NCBI GenBank assembly: GCA_017409345.1
Contig: JAFQSX010000004.1
Span: 62,001 to 126,000, forward strand
DNA from: Muribaculaceae bacterium
GTDB taxonomy: Bacteria > Bacteroidota > Bacteroidia > Bacteroidales > Muribaculaceae
DNA length: 64,000 nucleotides
Direction: 5' to 3'
A model generated the notes under the pieces. The model did not search any database. It saw nothing but the letters and a program-made list of their open reading frames with translations, and was not told the origin of the DNA. Below are positions 17,345 through 26,236 of the stretch, piece by piece (the first letter of the stretch is position 1; each line of letters begins with the position of its first letter). The translations under genes and the position numbers were made by a program.

Positions 17345-18258
17345 ACATTACCCGATACATAACAATCCTTATTTTTTGTATATGTAGTCTACTTTCACAT
17401 TCTGTTTGTGGACAAGAACTAAATTGTCAAGTTGAGGTTAATGCCGATCAAATACAAACTGCCAATAAACAAGTATTTAAAACTCTTGAAGAAGCAATCA
17501 ATGAATATATGAATACGACCAAATTCTCTAATGCACAATTCAGCATAAATGAGAAAATTGATTGCCGTCTCTTTTTTACAATAAAAGAATACAATGATAA
17601 TACAATTATTGGAGACTTACAGGTTCAATCATCTCGTCCTGTATATAATAGCACATACACAACTACATTAATCAATTTTAAAGACACTAAAATTGAGTTC
17701 TCATATCAAGAAAATGAACCGTTGCTTTTCTCTGAAAACAATATGGAAAGCAATCTTACGGCAATTCTCAATTTTTATGCTTATATGATACTTGCCATTG
17801 ATTTTGATTCATTCTCTCTTAAAGGAGGAGACCAATTCTATGAAAAAGCACAAAATGTTGTTCAAATGGCTCAATCGTCAGGAGAAAGTGGCTGGAAAGC
17901 ATTTGAAGATACAAAAAATCGTCCAGCTGTATTAGCAGCATATACCGACCCCAATACTTCTATTCTTCGAACACTTTTTTATGAATATCATAGATTGGGG
18001 CTTGATGAAATGGTATTAAGTCCCGATAAAGGTCGAGCAAAAATAAGTTCTACACTTGATTATTTAAAAAAAATATATGATGTTGCGCCTATGTCGGTAG
18101 GATTATCTATGTTTAAAGATGCAAAACTTGACGAACTTGTAAATTTATATACTAAAGCATCTCAAACCGAGCGCGATAACGCATATGAAATATTATCATC
18201 TCTCTACCCCACTGAGAATGACCGTACAAATAAAATTAAAACCGGAACGAATAAATAA
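17341..18258 (+). CDS. DUF4835 secreted protein
   Basis: 305 aa. Signal peptide with cleavage near SVCGQELN (about residue 24-25). The mature protein begins ELNCQVEVNADQIQTANKQVF, the characteristic start of DUF4835, and contains LINFKDTKIEF and a conserved FYAYMILAIDFDSFSLKGGDQFYEKA block. In Bacteroidota it sits between coaBC and recN, as here. It is sometimes annotated as a type IX secretion component (PorD); I recall this but could not check it. Start overlaps the coaBC stop by 4 nt, so translation is probably coupled. Confidence 0.85.
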   Translation: MNITRYITILIFCICSLLSHSVCGQELNCQVEVNADQIQTANKQVFKTLEEAINEYMNTTKFSNAQFSINEKIDCRLFFTIKEYNDNTIIGDLQVQSSRPVYNSTYTTTLINFKDTKIEFSYQENEPLLFSENNMESNLTAILNFYAYMILAIDFDSFSLKGGDQFYEKAQNVVQMAQSSGESGWKAFEDTKNRPAVLAAYTDPNTSILRTLFYEYHRLGLDEMVLSPDKGRAKISSTLDYLKKIYDVAPMSVGLSMFKDAKLDELVNLYTKASQTERDNAYEILSSLYPTENDRTNKIKTGTNK

Positions 18259-18269
18259 CTCTTATACAC

Positions 18270-19934
18270 ATGATTGAATCTTTGCACATTTCAAATTATG
18301 CGCTCATAGATCAAATCAATATTGATTTTCATTCCGGGCTAAATATAATTACAGGAGAAACCGGTGCCGGTAAATCAATTATACTTGGTGCACTTTCACT
18401 TATTCTCGGAGAGCGTGCCGACACTAAAATAGTACGGAACCCTCAACAAAAAGCTATTATTGAGGCTATTTTTTCGGTAAAACAGTATGTCTCATTAAAA
18501 GCATATTGTAATGAGAATGACATTGAATGGGACGATAACCAATGTATTCTTCGTCGAGAAATACTCCCAAATGGTCGCAGTAGAGCCTTTGTTAACGATT
18601 CTCCTGTATCTCTAAGCCAACTCCAGTCAATTGCAGTTCATCTTGTAGATATTCATTCACAACATCAAAACAGATTAATCTCATCTAGTGAATATCAACT
18701 TCAAATAATTGATACTCTTGCGAATAACTCCGAGTTATTATCTGAATACGTTTCTCGTTTTAATGCATTTAAAATCGCATTAAAACGGCTCAAAAACGCG
18801 AAAGAATTAATTAGTAAAAATAGTTCTGACAAAGATTATTTTCTCTTTCAACTACAACAAATAAAAGAATTGAATTTAGTCGCAGGAGAACAAATTGAAC
18901 TTGAAAAGGATAAAGAAATTCTGTCCAATCTAACAGATATAAAATTACATCTTAATTTTATTTTATCGGCTTTATCTACCGACAATATTAATGCAATATC
19001 TCTACTAAAAGAAGCTTCTGATAATTGTAATCATATTTCTAGTTTTGTAGAAGATACTAAAAACTTAACCGAACGATTAGAATCGGCTCGAATTGAGATA
19101 CAAGATATTGCGGATACACTTGATTGTTATAATTCAAAACTGAATGCCGATCCTCAAGAGTTAGAATACATTGAACAACGATTAAATAGTATATATTCTC
19201 TACAACATCGACATAATGTTAATAGTGTTGAAGAATTAATCAATATAAAAAATGACCTTGAATCAAAACTCAATGCCCTAGAAAATAGTGATGAGCATTT
19301 GGCTCAACTTGAGCACGAGGCCAAACAATCTCAACGCTATGCATTAGAAATTGCCAAAGAAATATCAGCATCAAGAAAAAAAGAAGCAATAAAATTTGCA
19401 GAATTATTAAAAGAACGAGCATTCCCTTTAGGAATGAAAAATTTAGAGTGTAAAGTTGATGTCTCAAATACGTCTTCATTACGACCTAATGGGATTGATA
19501 ATGTGGAATTTCTATTTGCTTTTAATAAAAATCAAGACCTACTACCTGTTGGAGGGACTGCTTCTGGAGGGGAAATATCTAGACTTATGCTCTCTATAAA
19601 ATCAATTATTGCCGACAAAATGCAATTACCTTCAATTATCTTTGACGAAGTAGATACTGGAGTATCAGGAGATGTTGCGAATCGAATGGGTGAAATGATG
19701 CAAAATATTGGGAAAAGCATACAAGTTATTGCGATTACACATCTCCCACAAGTTGCAGCAAAAGGAGATTGGCATTATAAAGTATATAAAGAAGATGATG
19801 AAATTTCAACTAATACTCATATAAAACAATTAACTCATGAAGAACGAGTAAATGAAATTGCAATTATGTTGAGTGGCTCTAGTGTAGAAAAAACAGCAAT
19901 CGCCAATGCTCGAGCATTGCTTAATCAAAAATAA
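18270..19934 (+). CDS. recN: DNA repair protein RecN
   Basis: 554 aa, normal length. SMC-like: Walker A GETGAGKS (29-36) at the N-terminus, a coiled-coil middle (about 150-385) and at the C-terminus the signature TASGGEISRLMLSIK with Walker B IIFDEVDTGVSG, then a D-loop/H-loop region QVIAITHLPQVAAKGDWHYKV. RecN acts at double-strand breaks with RecA, in the cytoplasm on DNA. 11 nt after DUF4835 and 5 nt before rlmB, so part of the same operon. SOS control is known elsewhere; no LexA box was recognised here. Confidence 0.97.
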   Translation: MIESLHISNYALIDQINIDFHSGLNIITGETGAGKSIILGALSLILGERADTKIVRNPQQKAIIEAIFSVKQYVSLKAYCNENDIEWDDNQCILRREILPNGRSRAFVNDSPVSLSQLQSIAVHLVDIHSQHQNRLISSSEYQLQIIDTLANNSELLSEYVSRFNAFKIALKRLKNAKELISKNSSDKDYFLFQLQQIKELNLVAGEQIELEKDKEILSNLTDIKLHLNFILSALSTDNINAISLLKEASDNCNHISSFVEDTKNLTERLESARIEIQDIADTLDCYNSKLNADPQELEYIEQRLNSIYSLQHRHNVNSVEELINIKNDLESKLNALENSDEHLAQLEHEAKQSQRYALEIAKEISASRKKEAIKFAELLKERAFPLGMKNLECKVDVSNTSSLRPNGIDNVEFLFAFNKNQDLLPVGGTASGGEISRLMLSIKSIIADKMQLPSIIFDEVDTGVSGDVANRMGEMMQNIGKSIQVIAITHLPQVAAKGDWHYKVYKEDDEISTNTHIKQLTHEERVNEIAIMLSGSSVEKTAIANARALLNQK

Positions 19935-19939
19935 TTGAT

Positions 19940-20695
19940 ATGGAACGTAACGAATATATATTTGGCATTCGAGCCGTAATGGAAGCCATTGAGGCAGGAA
20001 AAGACATTGATAAAATTTTAATAAAAAAAGACCTCCAAGGAGAGTTAGTCAAAGAATTATTTGATCTTATTCATGACTATAAAATTGTAACTCAACGCGT
20101 ACCAATAGAACGCATCAATAAAATCACACGAAAAAATCATCAAGGAGTTATCGCTATTTTATCAGCCGTTACATATCACTCACTTGAAAATCTTGTACCA
20201 CAAATTTACGAAGACGGAATGTTACCTTTTGTTGTTGTACTTGATGGGATTACCGATGTTAGAAACTTTGGAGCCATATCTCGGACATGTGAATGTGTTG
20301 GAGCAAATGCCATAGTCATCCCCGAAAGAGGGAGTGTAACTGTTAATGCTGATGCAGTAAAAACATCGGCTGGTGCATTACATTATCTACCTGTGTGCAG
20401 AGAAAAGAATATTGTTTCGGCAATAAAATTCCTCAAAGACAATGGTTATCAAATCGTTGCAGCATCTGAAAAAGCCAACATTAGATATACTGAAGCTGAT
20501 TACACAGGCCCAATTGCCATCGTAATGGGATCTGAAGATATTGGAATTTCCTCCGAAGTAATACGTCAATGTGATACAATGGTTTCAATTCCCCAATTTG
20601 GGAACATCGGTTCGCTAAATGTTTCAGTTGCCGCAGGAGTTATGATGTATGAAGTGGTTAGACAGCGATTAAATGCCGACATGAATGTAAAATAA
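19940..20695 (+). CDS. rlmB: 23S rRNA (guanosine-2'-O-)-methyltransferase RlmB (TrmH/SpoU family)
   Basis: 251 aa. N-terminal substrate-binding domain (FGIRAVMEAIEAGKDIDKILIKKDL), then the SPOUT catalytic domain with motif 1 NFGAISRTCECVGANAI (about 112-128), motif 2 VMGSEDIGIS (about 194-203) and motif 3 IPQFGNIGSLNVSVAAGVMMYE (about 215-236). Adds a 2'-O-methyl to a guanosine in the 23S rRNA peptidyl-transferase region, with SAM held in a trefoil knot. Assignment to the RlmB (G2251) subtype rests on overall pattern. Starts 5 nt after recN. Confidence 0.92.
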   Translation: MERNEYIFGIRAVMEAIEAGKDIDKILIKKDLQGELVKELFDLIHDYKIVTQRVPIERINKITRKNHQGVIAILSAVTYHSLENLVPQIYEDGMLPFVVVLDGITDVRNFGAISRTCECVGANAIVIPERGSVTVNADAVKTSAGALHYLPVCREKNIVSAIKFLKDNGYQIVAASEKANIRYTEADYTGPIAIVMGSEDIGISSEVIRQCDTMVSIPQFGNIGSLNVSVAAGVMMYEVVRQRLNADMNVK

Positions 20696-20727
20696 ATATC
20701 TAACAATTATATAATTACACGCTTATT

Positions 20728-21918
20728 ATGACAAAGATCGGATCAGTAATGACCCCAGTTGGTCGCAAGGCTCTTCTCCTTGGAAGTGGAGAATTAGGTA
20801 AAGAAGTTGCTATTGAACTACAACGCTATGGAGTTGAAGTCGTTGCATGTGATAAATACGCAGGTGCACCCGCAATGCAAATTGCACACCGTTGTCATGT
20901 TTTTAACATGCTTGATGGAGCAAAACTACGCGAAATAATTGAATTAGAAAAGCCCGACCATATTATCCCAGAGGTTGAGGCAATCGCAACTCCAGTACTC
21001 AAAGAACTTGAAGCCGAAGGTTATAATGTTACTCCCACGGCCAATGCAGCATGGCTTACTATGAATAGAGAAGGTATTCGTCGTTTAGCGGCAGAAGAAT
21101 TAGGGGTAAAGACATCTCCTTATCGTTTTGCATCGGACTATGATGAATTTTGTAAAGCCGTTGAAGAAATTGGCATCCCTTGTGTAGTCAAACCTATTAT
21201 GAGTTCATCAGGACATGGACAAAGTGTCATCAAAACTACAGAAGACATTGAAAACTCATGGAAAATTGCACAAGAAGGAGGTCGCGCAGGTGCAGGTCGT
21301 GTTATTGTTGAAGGATTCGTAAAATTTGATTATGAAATCACACTTTTGACCGTTCGCAGTTGCTCTGGCACTACATTCTGTGCTCCAGTTGGACATATTC
21401 AAATTGATGGAGACTACCGTTACTCCTGGCAACCACAACCAATGACCAACAATGCACTCACTTCTGCTCAAGAAATAGCAAAGAAAGTCACTGATGCTCT
21501 TGGTGGATATGGTATTTTTGGCGTTGAGTTATTTATTAAGGGGAATGAAGTTATCTTTAGTGAAGTATCTCCTCGCCCACACGATACCGGTATGGTTACA
21601 ATGATATCTCAAGACATGAGCGAATTTGCTCTACATGCTCGCGCATTACTTGGGCTCCCTGTTCCAGCAATTCGTTTCTATGGGCCATCAGCTTCTCGCG
21701 CAGTTGTTGTTGAAGGTGATACCGACAAAATCGAAATGGATAATCTTGAAGAAGTATTAGCCGAAGAAGGTGTACAAATGCGTATATTTGGCAAACCTGA
21801 AATCAAAGGACATCGCCGTATGGGCGTTATTCTTGCTATTGATGAATCGGTTGAGGCTGCTCGCGAAAAAGCCGAACGAGCATATAATAAACTTAAAGTA
21901 AATGTTCTACCTCGATAA
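20728..21918 (+). CDS. purT: Formate-dependent phosphoribosylglycinamide formyltransferase
   Basis: 396 aa, close to the family's ~392. ATP-grasp protein: N-terminal [21 protein letters not shown] (about 13-33), [17 protein letters not shown], then [17 protein letters not shown]-binding segment (about 156-169) and the metal-binding [13 protein letters not shown] (about 281-293). Converts glycinamide ribonucleotide to its formyl form using formate and ATP, the third step of purine synthesis, so free formate can be used instead of formyl-THF. 32 nt after rlmB; probably the last gene of the transcription unit. Confidence 0.97.
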   Translation: MTKIGSVMTPVGRKALLLGSGELGKEVAIELQRYGVEVVACDKYAGAPAMQIAHRCHVFNMLDGAKLREIIELEKPDHIIPEVEAIATPVLKELEAEGYNVTPTANAAWLTMNREGIRRLAAEELGVKTSPYRFASDYDEFCKAVEEIGIPCVVKPIMSSSGHGQSVIKTTEDIENSWKIAQEGGRAGAGRVIVEGFVKFDYEITLLTVRSCSGTTFCAPVGHIQIDGDYRYSWQPQPMTNNALTSAQEIAKKVTDALGGYGIFGVELFIKGNEVIFSEVSPRPHDTGMVTMISQDMSEFALHARALLGLPVPAIRFYGPSASRAVVVEGDTDKIEMDNLEEVLAEEGVQMRIFGKPEIKGHRRMGVILAIDESVEAAREKAERAYNKLKVNVLPR

Positions 21919-21942
21919 TCTCCAATTTTAATATATTGTACA

Positions 21943-21971
21943 AAAGGGAACTTCTAATTGAAGTTCCCTTT
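21943..21971. terminator. Hairpin terminator between purT and the minus-strand gene at 22002
   Basis: Perfect 12-bp stem (21943-21954 with 21960-21971), 5-nt loop TAATT. A-rich left and T-rich right arm ends mean it could work for both convergent units. Confidence 0.8.
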
Positions 21972-22001
21972 ACTTTTACACCTTTGACAACATTTGAGGA
22001 C

Positions 22002-22502
22002 CTATTCTTCAGGCCCCAAATAAGCAACTAAATACCATTTATCATCAATACGTTCAAATATATATACAAAATCAATTTCAATTGACATATCTTCACATGT
22101 TACACCTTTAGCATAACACACTCTATCTCCTGACACATCAAACCATGATGCCGTTAATGGGTAATATTCCGGCTCTCCATCTTCATCAATAAGAATCCAT
22201 TGTTCTTCAAATATTTCAAAAAATTCATTATCGGACAAATCCTCCTCATTTATCGCTATCAATCCAAACATTGACTTCCCAGTCAATTCCGTGCGTTGTT
22301 GTCTAAATAAATCATCTTCTCTAAATTTACATAAAAATTTAAAAAATGGTTCTTTTCCAATATTACATACTGATTTTGTATCAACTATCATACGATTAGA
22401 TTCATCATCAAATCTAGGATAAAAATCCGTCACATCTTGAGCATAAGAATTCAATGAGCAACAAATTATTTGAATTAGCAATATTAATTTTATTATCTTC
22501 AT
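22002..22502 (-). CDS. Small secreted protein, DUF4348-like
   Basis: 166 aa. Signal peptide (MKIIKLILLIQIICCSLNSYAQ, cleavage after YAQ or at an earlier Cys). The mature part has PFFKFLCKFREDDLFRQQR near 55-73, which resembles the FxxFxxxFxxDxxFQxxR pattern of DUF4348 domains found in Bacteroidota; similarity judged by eye and tentative. It ends in an acidic GPEE. No catalytic motif. Its start is 15 nt downstream of the helicase gene stop, so the two share an operon, although a link in function is not obvious. Confidence 0.6.
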   Translation of the reverse strand: MKIIKLILLIQIICCSLNSYAQDVTDFYPRFDDESNRMIVDTKSVCNIGKEPFFKFLCKFREDDLFRQQRTELTGKSMFGLIAINEEDLSDNEFFEIFEEQWILIDEDGEPEYYPLTASWFDVSGDRVCYAKGVTCEDMSIEIDFVYIFERIDDKWYLVAYLGPEE

Positions 22503-22517
22503 AATATATCTCCTATA

Positions 22518-24527
22518 TTATTTTTTTCGCTTACTATTACGTTTATATTTCTGTGCTAGTTTATTATGTTTTTCTGCCATATCCTCATCTCCAATTTTAT
22601 CATATAGATCAGCAAGTTTCAAATGTATAGCAGGCTCCTTCTCTCCATTTGATAATGCTACTAAATACCAATTTAAGGCTTCAAAAATCTCATTTTGAGT
22701 TATAAATATATTGCCTAATTGGAACGGGGCATTATAATTTGTGTCATCTAAATCAACCACCTTTTTGAATGATTCAATTGCTTCATCAATGACACCGGCA
22801 TCCATCAATGCCAACCCTTTTCCATACCACGCTTCAACATAATCATTACACAACGAAATTGCTTTATTGTAATTGGCTATGGCTGGAGTATAATCCATTG
22901 ATTCTTGTAAACAATCATTCCCCATCATCACATATTCGCGAGCAAGTTCCCTAAATCGATTCTTATGCAATTCAATTGTCTTATAACATTCTGCAAGTTC
23001 GTTTTTTAGTGTGTTTATAGTACTTAATTTTTTACTTAATAGTCGAGACATTGATGGCCTATTTAATTCATTTCTAGAATTCACACCTTCAATAAAATGA
23101 GTTACTGCACTACGAAAATCTCCATGATCAAAATCTATTGCCGCCTGGTGATAGGCATCATCTGCTTTTGCCCACTGCATTGCATTATTTATTAGCCTAG
23201 GGTTATTAAACTCCTTACTAAATTGTACTATTGACTGGTTTATAAAAATATCTCGCTCATTTAAATGACTTTTCAACTCCAGTCCACCCAAACTTGTGCA
23301 TCTACTTAATGCGACATAAGTTTGCCCACTACTAAATGCACCTCGACCAAAATCAATTACAACATTATTAAATGTTAGCCCTTGACTTTTGTGTATTGTT
23401 AATGCCCATGCCAATCTTAAAGGATACTGTGTAAACGTACCTAACTCTTTCTCTATTACTCTATTTGTCTTTTCATCTAATTGATAAACTATATTTGACC
23501 ATATTTCTGGGTCAACTTCATGCTTTACACCATTTTCAAGTTCTACCACTATCCTATCCCCCGTTGCAAGATACACTTTCCCGACTGTCCCGTTTACCCA
23601 CCGTTTTTCTTGGTCATTTTTAATAAATACCACTTGCGCCCCCGTTTTTAACACAAGTTCTTTAAGAGTTGGCAATGAATTTTCAGGAAATTCGCCCTTA
23701 ATATGTCCCTCATATACAACTTCTTTTGCTGGCAACCTATCAAGTTGTTCATCATTTACTGCATCTACCATATCTCGACGAGTGGCAAGTTGCATTACCA
23801 TCTTAGAATCATCACAATAATATTGTTCATTTACTTTTGAATTTAGAATTGCAATATCATTGGGAGTTGGGGCACCAATCCTTATTCTGTCAAGCATAGA
23901 GATAAAATTAGAATCTCTTTGACGATAGATTTTACGCAACTCTATTGGGACAAGCGAAAATTCACGAAACACCAATGCACTAAAGAAATATGAATTAGGA
24001 TAAAATTTTCGTAATACATCTCGCATATCAGCCGTCACCACCGGTTCTAACTGAAATACATCTCCCACTAATAATAATTGTTTTCCTCCAAATGGCTCTC
24101 TCATATTATTAGAATAAACCCTCAACACTTTATCCATGAAATCAATAATATCAGCACGAACCATTGATATTTCATCAATAATAATTAAATCAAGATTCTT
24201 TATTAATTTACACAATGCTTTAGGATATTTCAAGCGCTGACGCAATCGGCTCACTGCAAAATCCGGGTCATCAGGCAATAATGGTTTGAATGGTATGCGA
24301 AAAAAAGAATGCATTGTTTGTCCTCCAACATTTACAGCTGCAATACCTGTTGGAGCGAGCACCACATAGTTCTTTTTAGTTTTCGAACAAATATATCTCA
24401 GAAATGTAGATTTCCCGGTACCGGCCTTTCCGGTTAAAAACACTGAACTATGTGTAAATCTTATAAGTTTCCAAGCATTTTGAAACTCTTCATTTTCAAA
24501 ATCTATATTTTCTAATTCCTCTTTCAT
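22518..24527 (-). CDS. Pif1-like superfamily 1 helicase with C-terminal TPR repeats
   Basis: 669 aa. Walker A FLTGKAGTGKST (30-41) in the Pif1/RecD form, motif Ia VLAPTGIAAVNVGGQTMHSFF (about 55-75), Walker B LIIIDEISMV (about 113-122), motif III LLLVGDVFQLEPV and a late motif WALTIHKSQGLTFNNVVID, followed by VALSRCTSLGGL. From about residue 470 the sequence leaves the helicase fold and contains TPR-type pairs such as AIANYNKAISLCNDYVEAWYGKGLAL and AIESFKKVVDLDDTNYNAPFQLGNIF (about 560-625). Helicase unwinding 5' to 3' is expected from the family. The TPR end suggests protein partners. Ends KRNSKRKK, basic. Confidence 0.88.
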   Translation of the reverse strand: MKEELENIDFENEEFQNAWKLIRFTHSSVFLTGKAGTGKSTFLRYICSKTKKNYVVLAPTGIAAVNVGGQTMHSFFRIPFKPLLPDDPDFAVSRLRQRLKYPKALCKLIKNLDLIIIDEISMVRADIIDFMDKVLRVYSNNMREPFGGKQLLLVGDVFQLEPVVTADMRDVLRKFYPNSYFFSALVFREFSLVPIELRKIYRQRDSNFISMLDRIRIGAPTPNDIAILNSKVNEQYYCDDSKMVMQLATRRDMVDAVNDEQLDRLPAKEVVYEGHIKGEFPENSLPTLKELVLKTGAQVVFIKNDQEKRWVNGTVGKVYLATGDRIVVELENGVKHEVDPEIWSNIVYQLDEKTNRVIEKELGTFTQYPLRLAWALTIHKSQGLTFNNVVIDFGRGAFSSGQTYVALSRCTSLGGLELKSHLNERDIFINQSIVQFSKEFNNPRLINNAMQWAKADDAYHQAAIDFDHGDFRSAVTHFIEGVNSRNELNRPSMSRLLSKKLSTINTLKNELAECYKTIELHKNRFRELAREYVMMGNDCLQESMDYTPAIANYNKAISLCNDYVEAWYGKGLALMDAGVIDEAIESFKKVVDLDDTNYNAPFQLGNIFITQNEIFEALNWYLVALSNGEKEPAIHLKLADLYDKIGDEDMAEKHNKLAQKYKRNSKRKK

Positions 24528-24544
24528 TATAACAATAATTCATC

Positions 24545-24576
24545 AAAAAAAGGATAGTATAAATACCATCCTTTTT
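24545..24576 (-). terminator. Terminator of the FadL-like gene
   Basis: Arms AAAAAGGAT (24547-24555) and ATCCTTTTT (24568-24576); on the minus strand the stem is followed by a run of Ts (A run 24545-24551). Confidence 0.75.
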
Positions 24577-24600
24577 ACACTATAAAGTTACTAATTTTTT

Positions 24601-26199
24601 TTAGAACTTATATCCAACACTCAAAACTATTGAATTATTATTATCTTTTATTGTTGCTTTAGGAGCAGCGGGAGCATTTATAGGCAATTTATATGCTTCT
24701 CCAGTATCTAATCCATATCTAGAAAATGCATGAAACTCACTTTCTCTATTTTTGTGAACAAAAGCCGCATCAATATAAAAACCTCCGGTACGTAATCCAA
24801 GTCCACAAGTTATATATTGCGTTTTATTGTCAAATATATATGATGGGTCGGTACCTGATGTATATATATATTCGGAGCCATCTTGAGCAACATCATTCAC
24901 ATTGCTCATTTGATAATTATACCCTGCACGAACACTAAATTTTGGAGTTACACGAAATTCCGCACCAACTCTAAATATATTTTGCCCCTTGAAATATCTA
25001 TCAATATCTCTAGAAACATCATCATCAGTATATCCATAATCATTTTTTACGACCATATCGTTGTATGCATTATACTCATAATCAAAACTCAATATAGCAC
25101 GCCCACCAATTACACCGGCAGCACTCGCCATAATGCGCCATGGCGTATTTAATTTGGAATTAAATATTGCAACTTCAGTATAATCATAATTATCAATTCC
25201 TGATGAATAATTAAATTCAGTAACCGCATCAAAATCATGACGTAAATCATAATATGTAGGTGTATGAACTGCAAAACCAAGACGGAACTCATTTATGGGT
25301 TTGAATATCAATCCCGCTTTAAAATTCACCCCCGTGCCTCCTATATGTTTAAAATTATCCAAACAATAATATGCATCACCTGTTGTAGTTGTTATTCCTG
25401 ACTTGCTTGGAATACGAGCATTTACCAACTCTTCATCATAAAATGTTTGTTTAACATAATCTAAATCGGTAATACCTAAACCAACTCCCCAATATACCAT
25501 ATCTACGAAGTTCCCACCTAGGTTAATAGAATATTCATCAACATATCCACGTTCACGTACTGCAAACATTGCATCTCCGGCAGTTCCTTCTTGGTAAAGA
25601 CCATTATAATTACTAGTATTCCCTATTGGATTAATCATATAGGAATTATATGCCAAAATACTCAACCAATCGGCATTGGAATACCAATAAGGATTATAAT
25701 CTTCAGTCATTCCCAACTCATTCGTAGAGAAACCATTAGAGAAATCAGCAATATAATTACTCATTGAAGTTTCAATATTAGGCATCCCTCCTCTATATAT
25801 ACGATCAAATGATGCTGTACGCCCATAAGAGATCCCCCAATTAAATATAGGCATTACTTCACTATTTAATTTTGCCGAACCTACATATCCAAAGTTAGGA
25901 CAATAAACCTTTGTTTGATTCTCCGACAAAGAATATCCCATTGAATTAGATTTGGTTGACTGCATATTTATATCCATCGTAACCCCAACCTCACTACTAC
26001 GATATACACCAATACCTGCCGGATTTTGATTTAATGTAGATAAGTCACCGCCAAGAGCGCCAAATGCACCTCCCATTGAAACAAATCGTGCAGTACCTTT
26101 CAAATCTCCTTGTGACAACTGATATGCATCTATTGCACTTTGCCCCAATAATACTGAAGGAACCACTCCCAATAATGTTGCCAATAATATTTTTTTCAT
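24601..26199 (-). CDS. Outer membrane protein, OmpP1/FadL/TodX-like
   Basis: 532 aa. Signal peptide ending LLGQS (about 20). The next part has the FadL-family N-terminal plug pattern: GTARFVSMGGAFGALGGDLSTLNQNPAGIGVYRSSEVG (about 35-72), where the NPAG motif is diagnostic. The rest shows alternating aromatic beta strands and ends in VGYKF, a C-terminal Phe that marks outer-membrane barrels. FadL types pass hydrophobic compounds through the outer membrane; the ligand here is unknown. Lies 37 nt downstream of the Tyr-rich protein gene on the same strand. Confidence 0.88.
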   Translation of the reverse strand: MKKILLATLLGVVPSVLLGQSAIDAYQLSQGDLKGTARFVSMGGAFGALGGDLSTLNQNPAGIGVYRSSEVGVTMDINMQSTKSNSMGYSLSENQTKVYCPNFGYVGSAKLNSEVMPIFNWGISYGRTASFDRIYRGGMPNIETSMSNYIADFSNGFSTNELGMTEDYNPYWYSNADWLSILAYNSYMINPIGNTSNYNGLYQEGTAGDAMFAVRERGYVDEYSINLGGNFVDMVYWGVGLGITDLDYVKQTFYDEELVNARIPSKSGITTTTGDAYYCLDNFKHIGGTGVNFKAGLIFKPINEFRLGFAVHTPTYYDLRHDFDAVTEFNYSSGIDNYDYTEVAIFNSKLNTPWRIMASAAGVIGGRAILSFDYEYNAYNDMVVKNDYGYTDDDVSRDIDRYFKGQNIFRVGAEFRVTPKFSVRAGYNYQMSNVNDVAQDGSEYIYTSGTDPSYIFDNKTQYITCGLGLRTGGFYIDAAFVHKNRESEFHAFSRYGLDTGEAYKLPINAPAAPKATIKDNNNSIVLSVGYKF

Positions 26200-26236
26200 A
26201 ATTATAAGTTTTCAAAGTTTATAATAACTATTTTTC

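Noticed and set aside
24883-25152. Short plus-strand frames opposite the FadL-like gene
   Set aside because: They are antisense to a full-length, clearly assigned outer-membrane protein gene.
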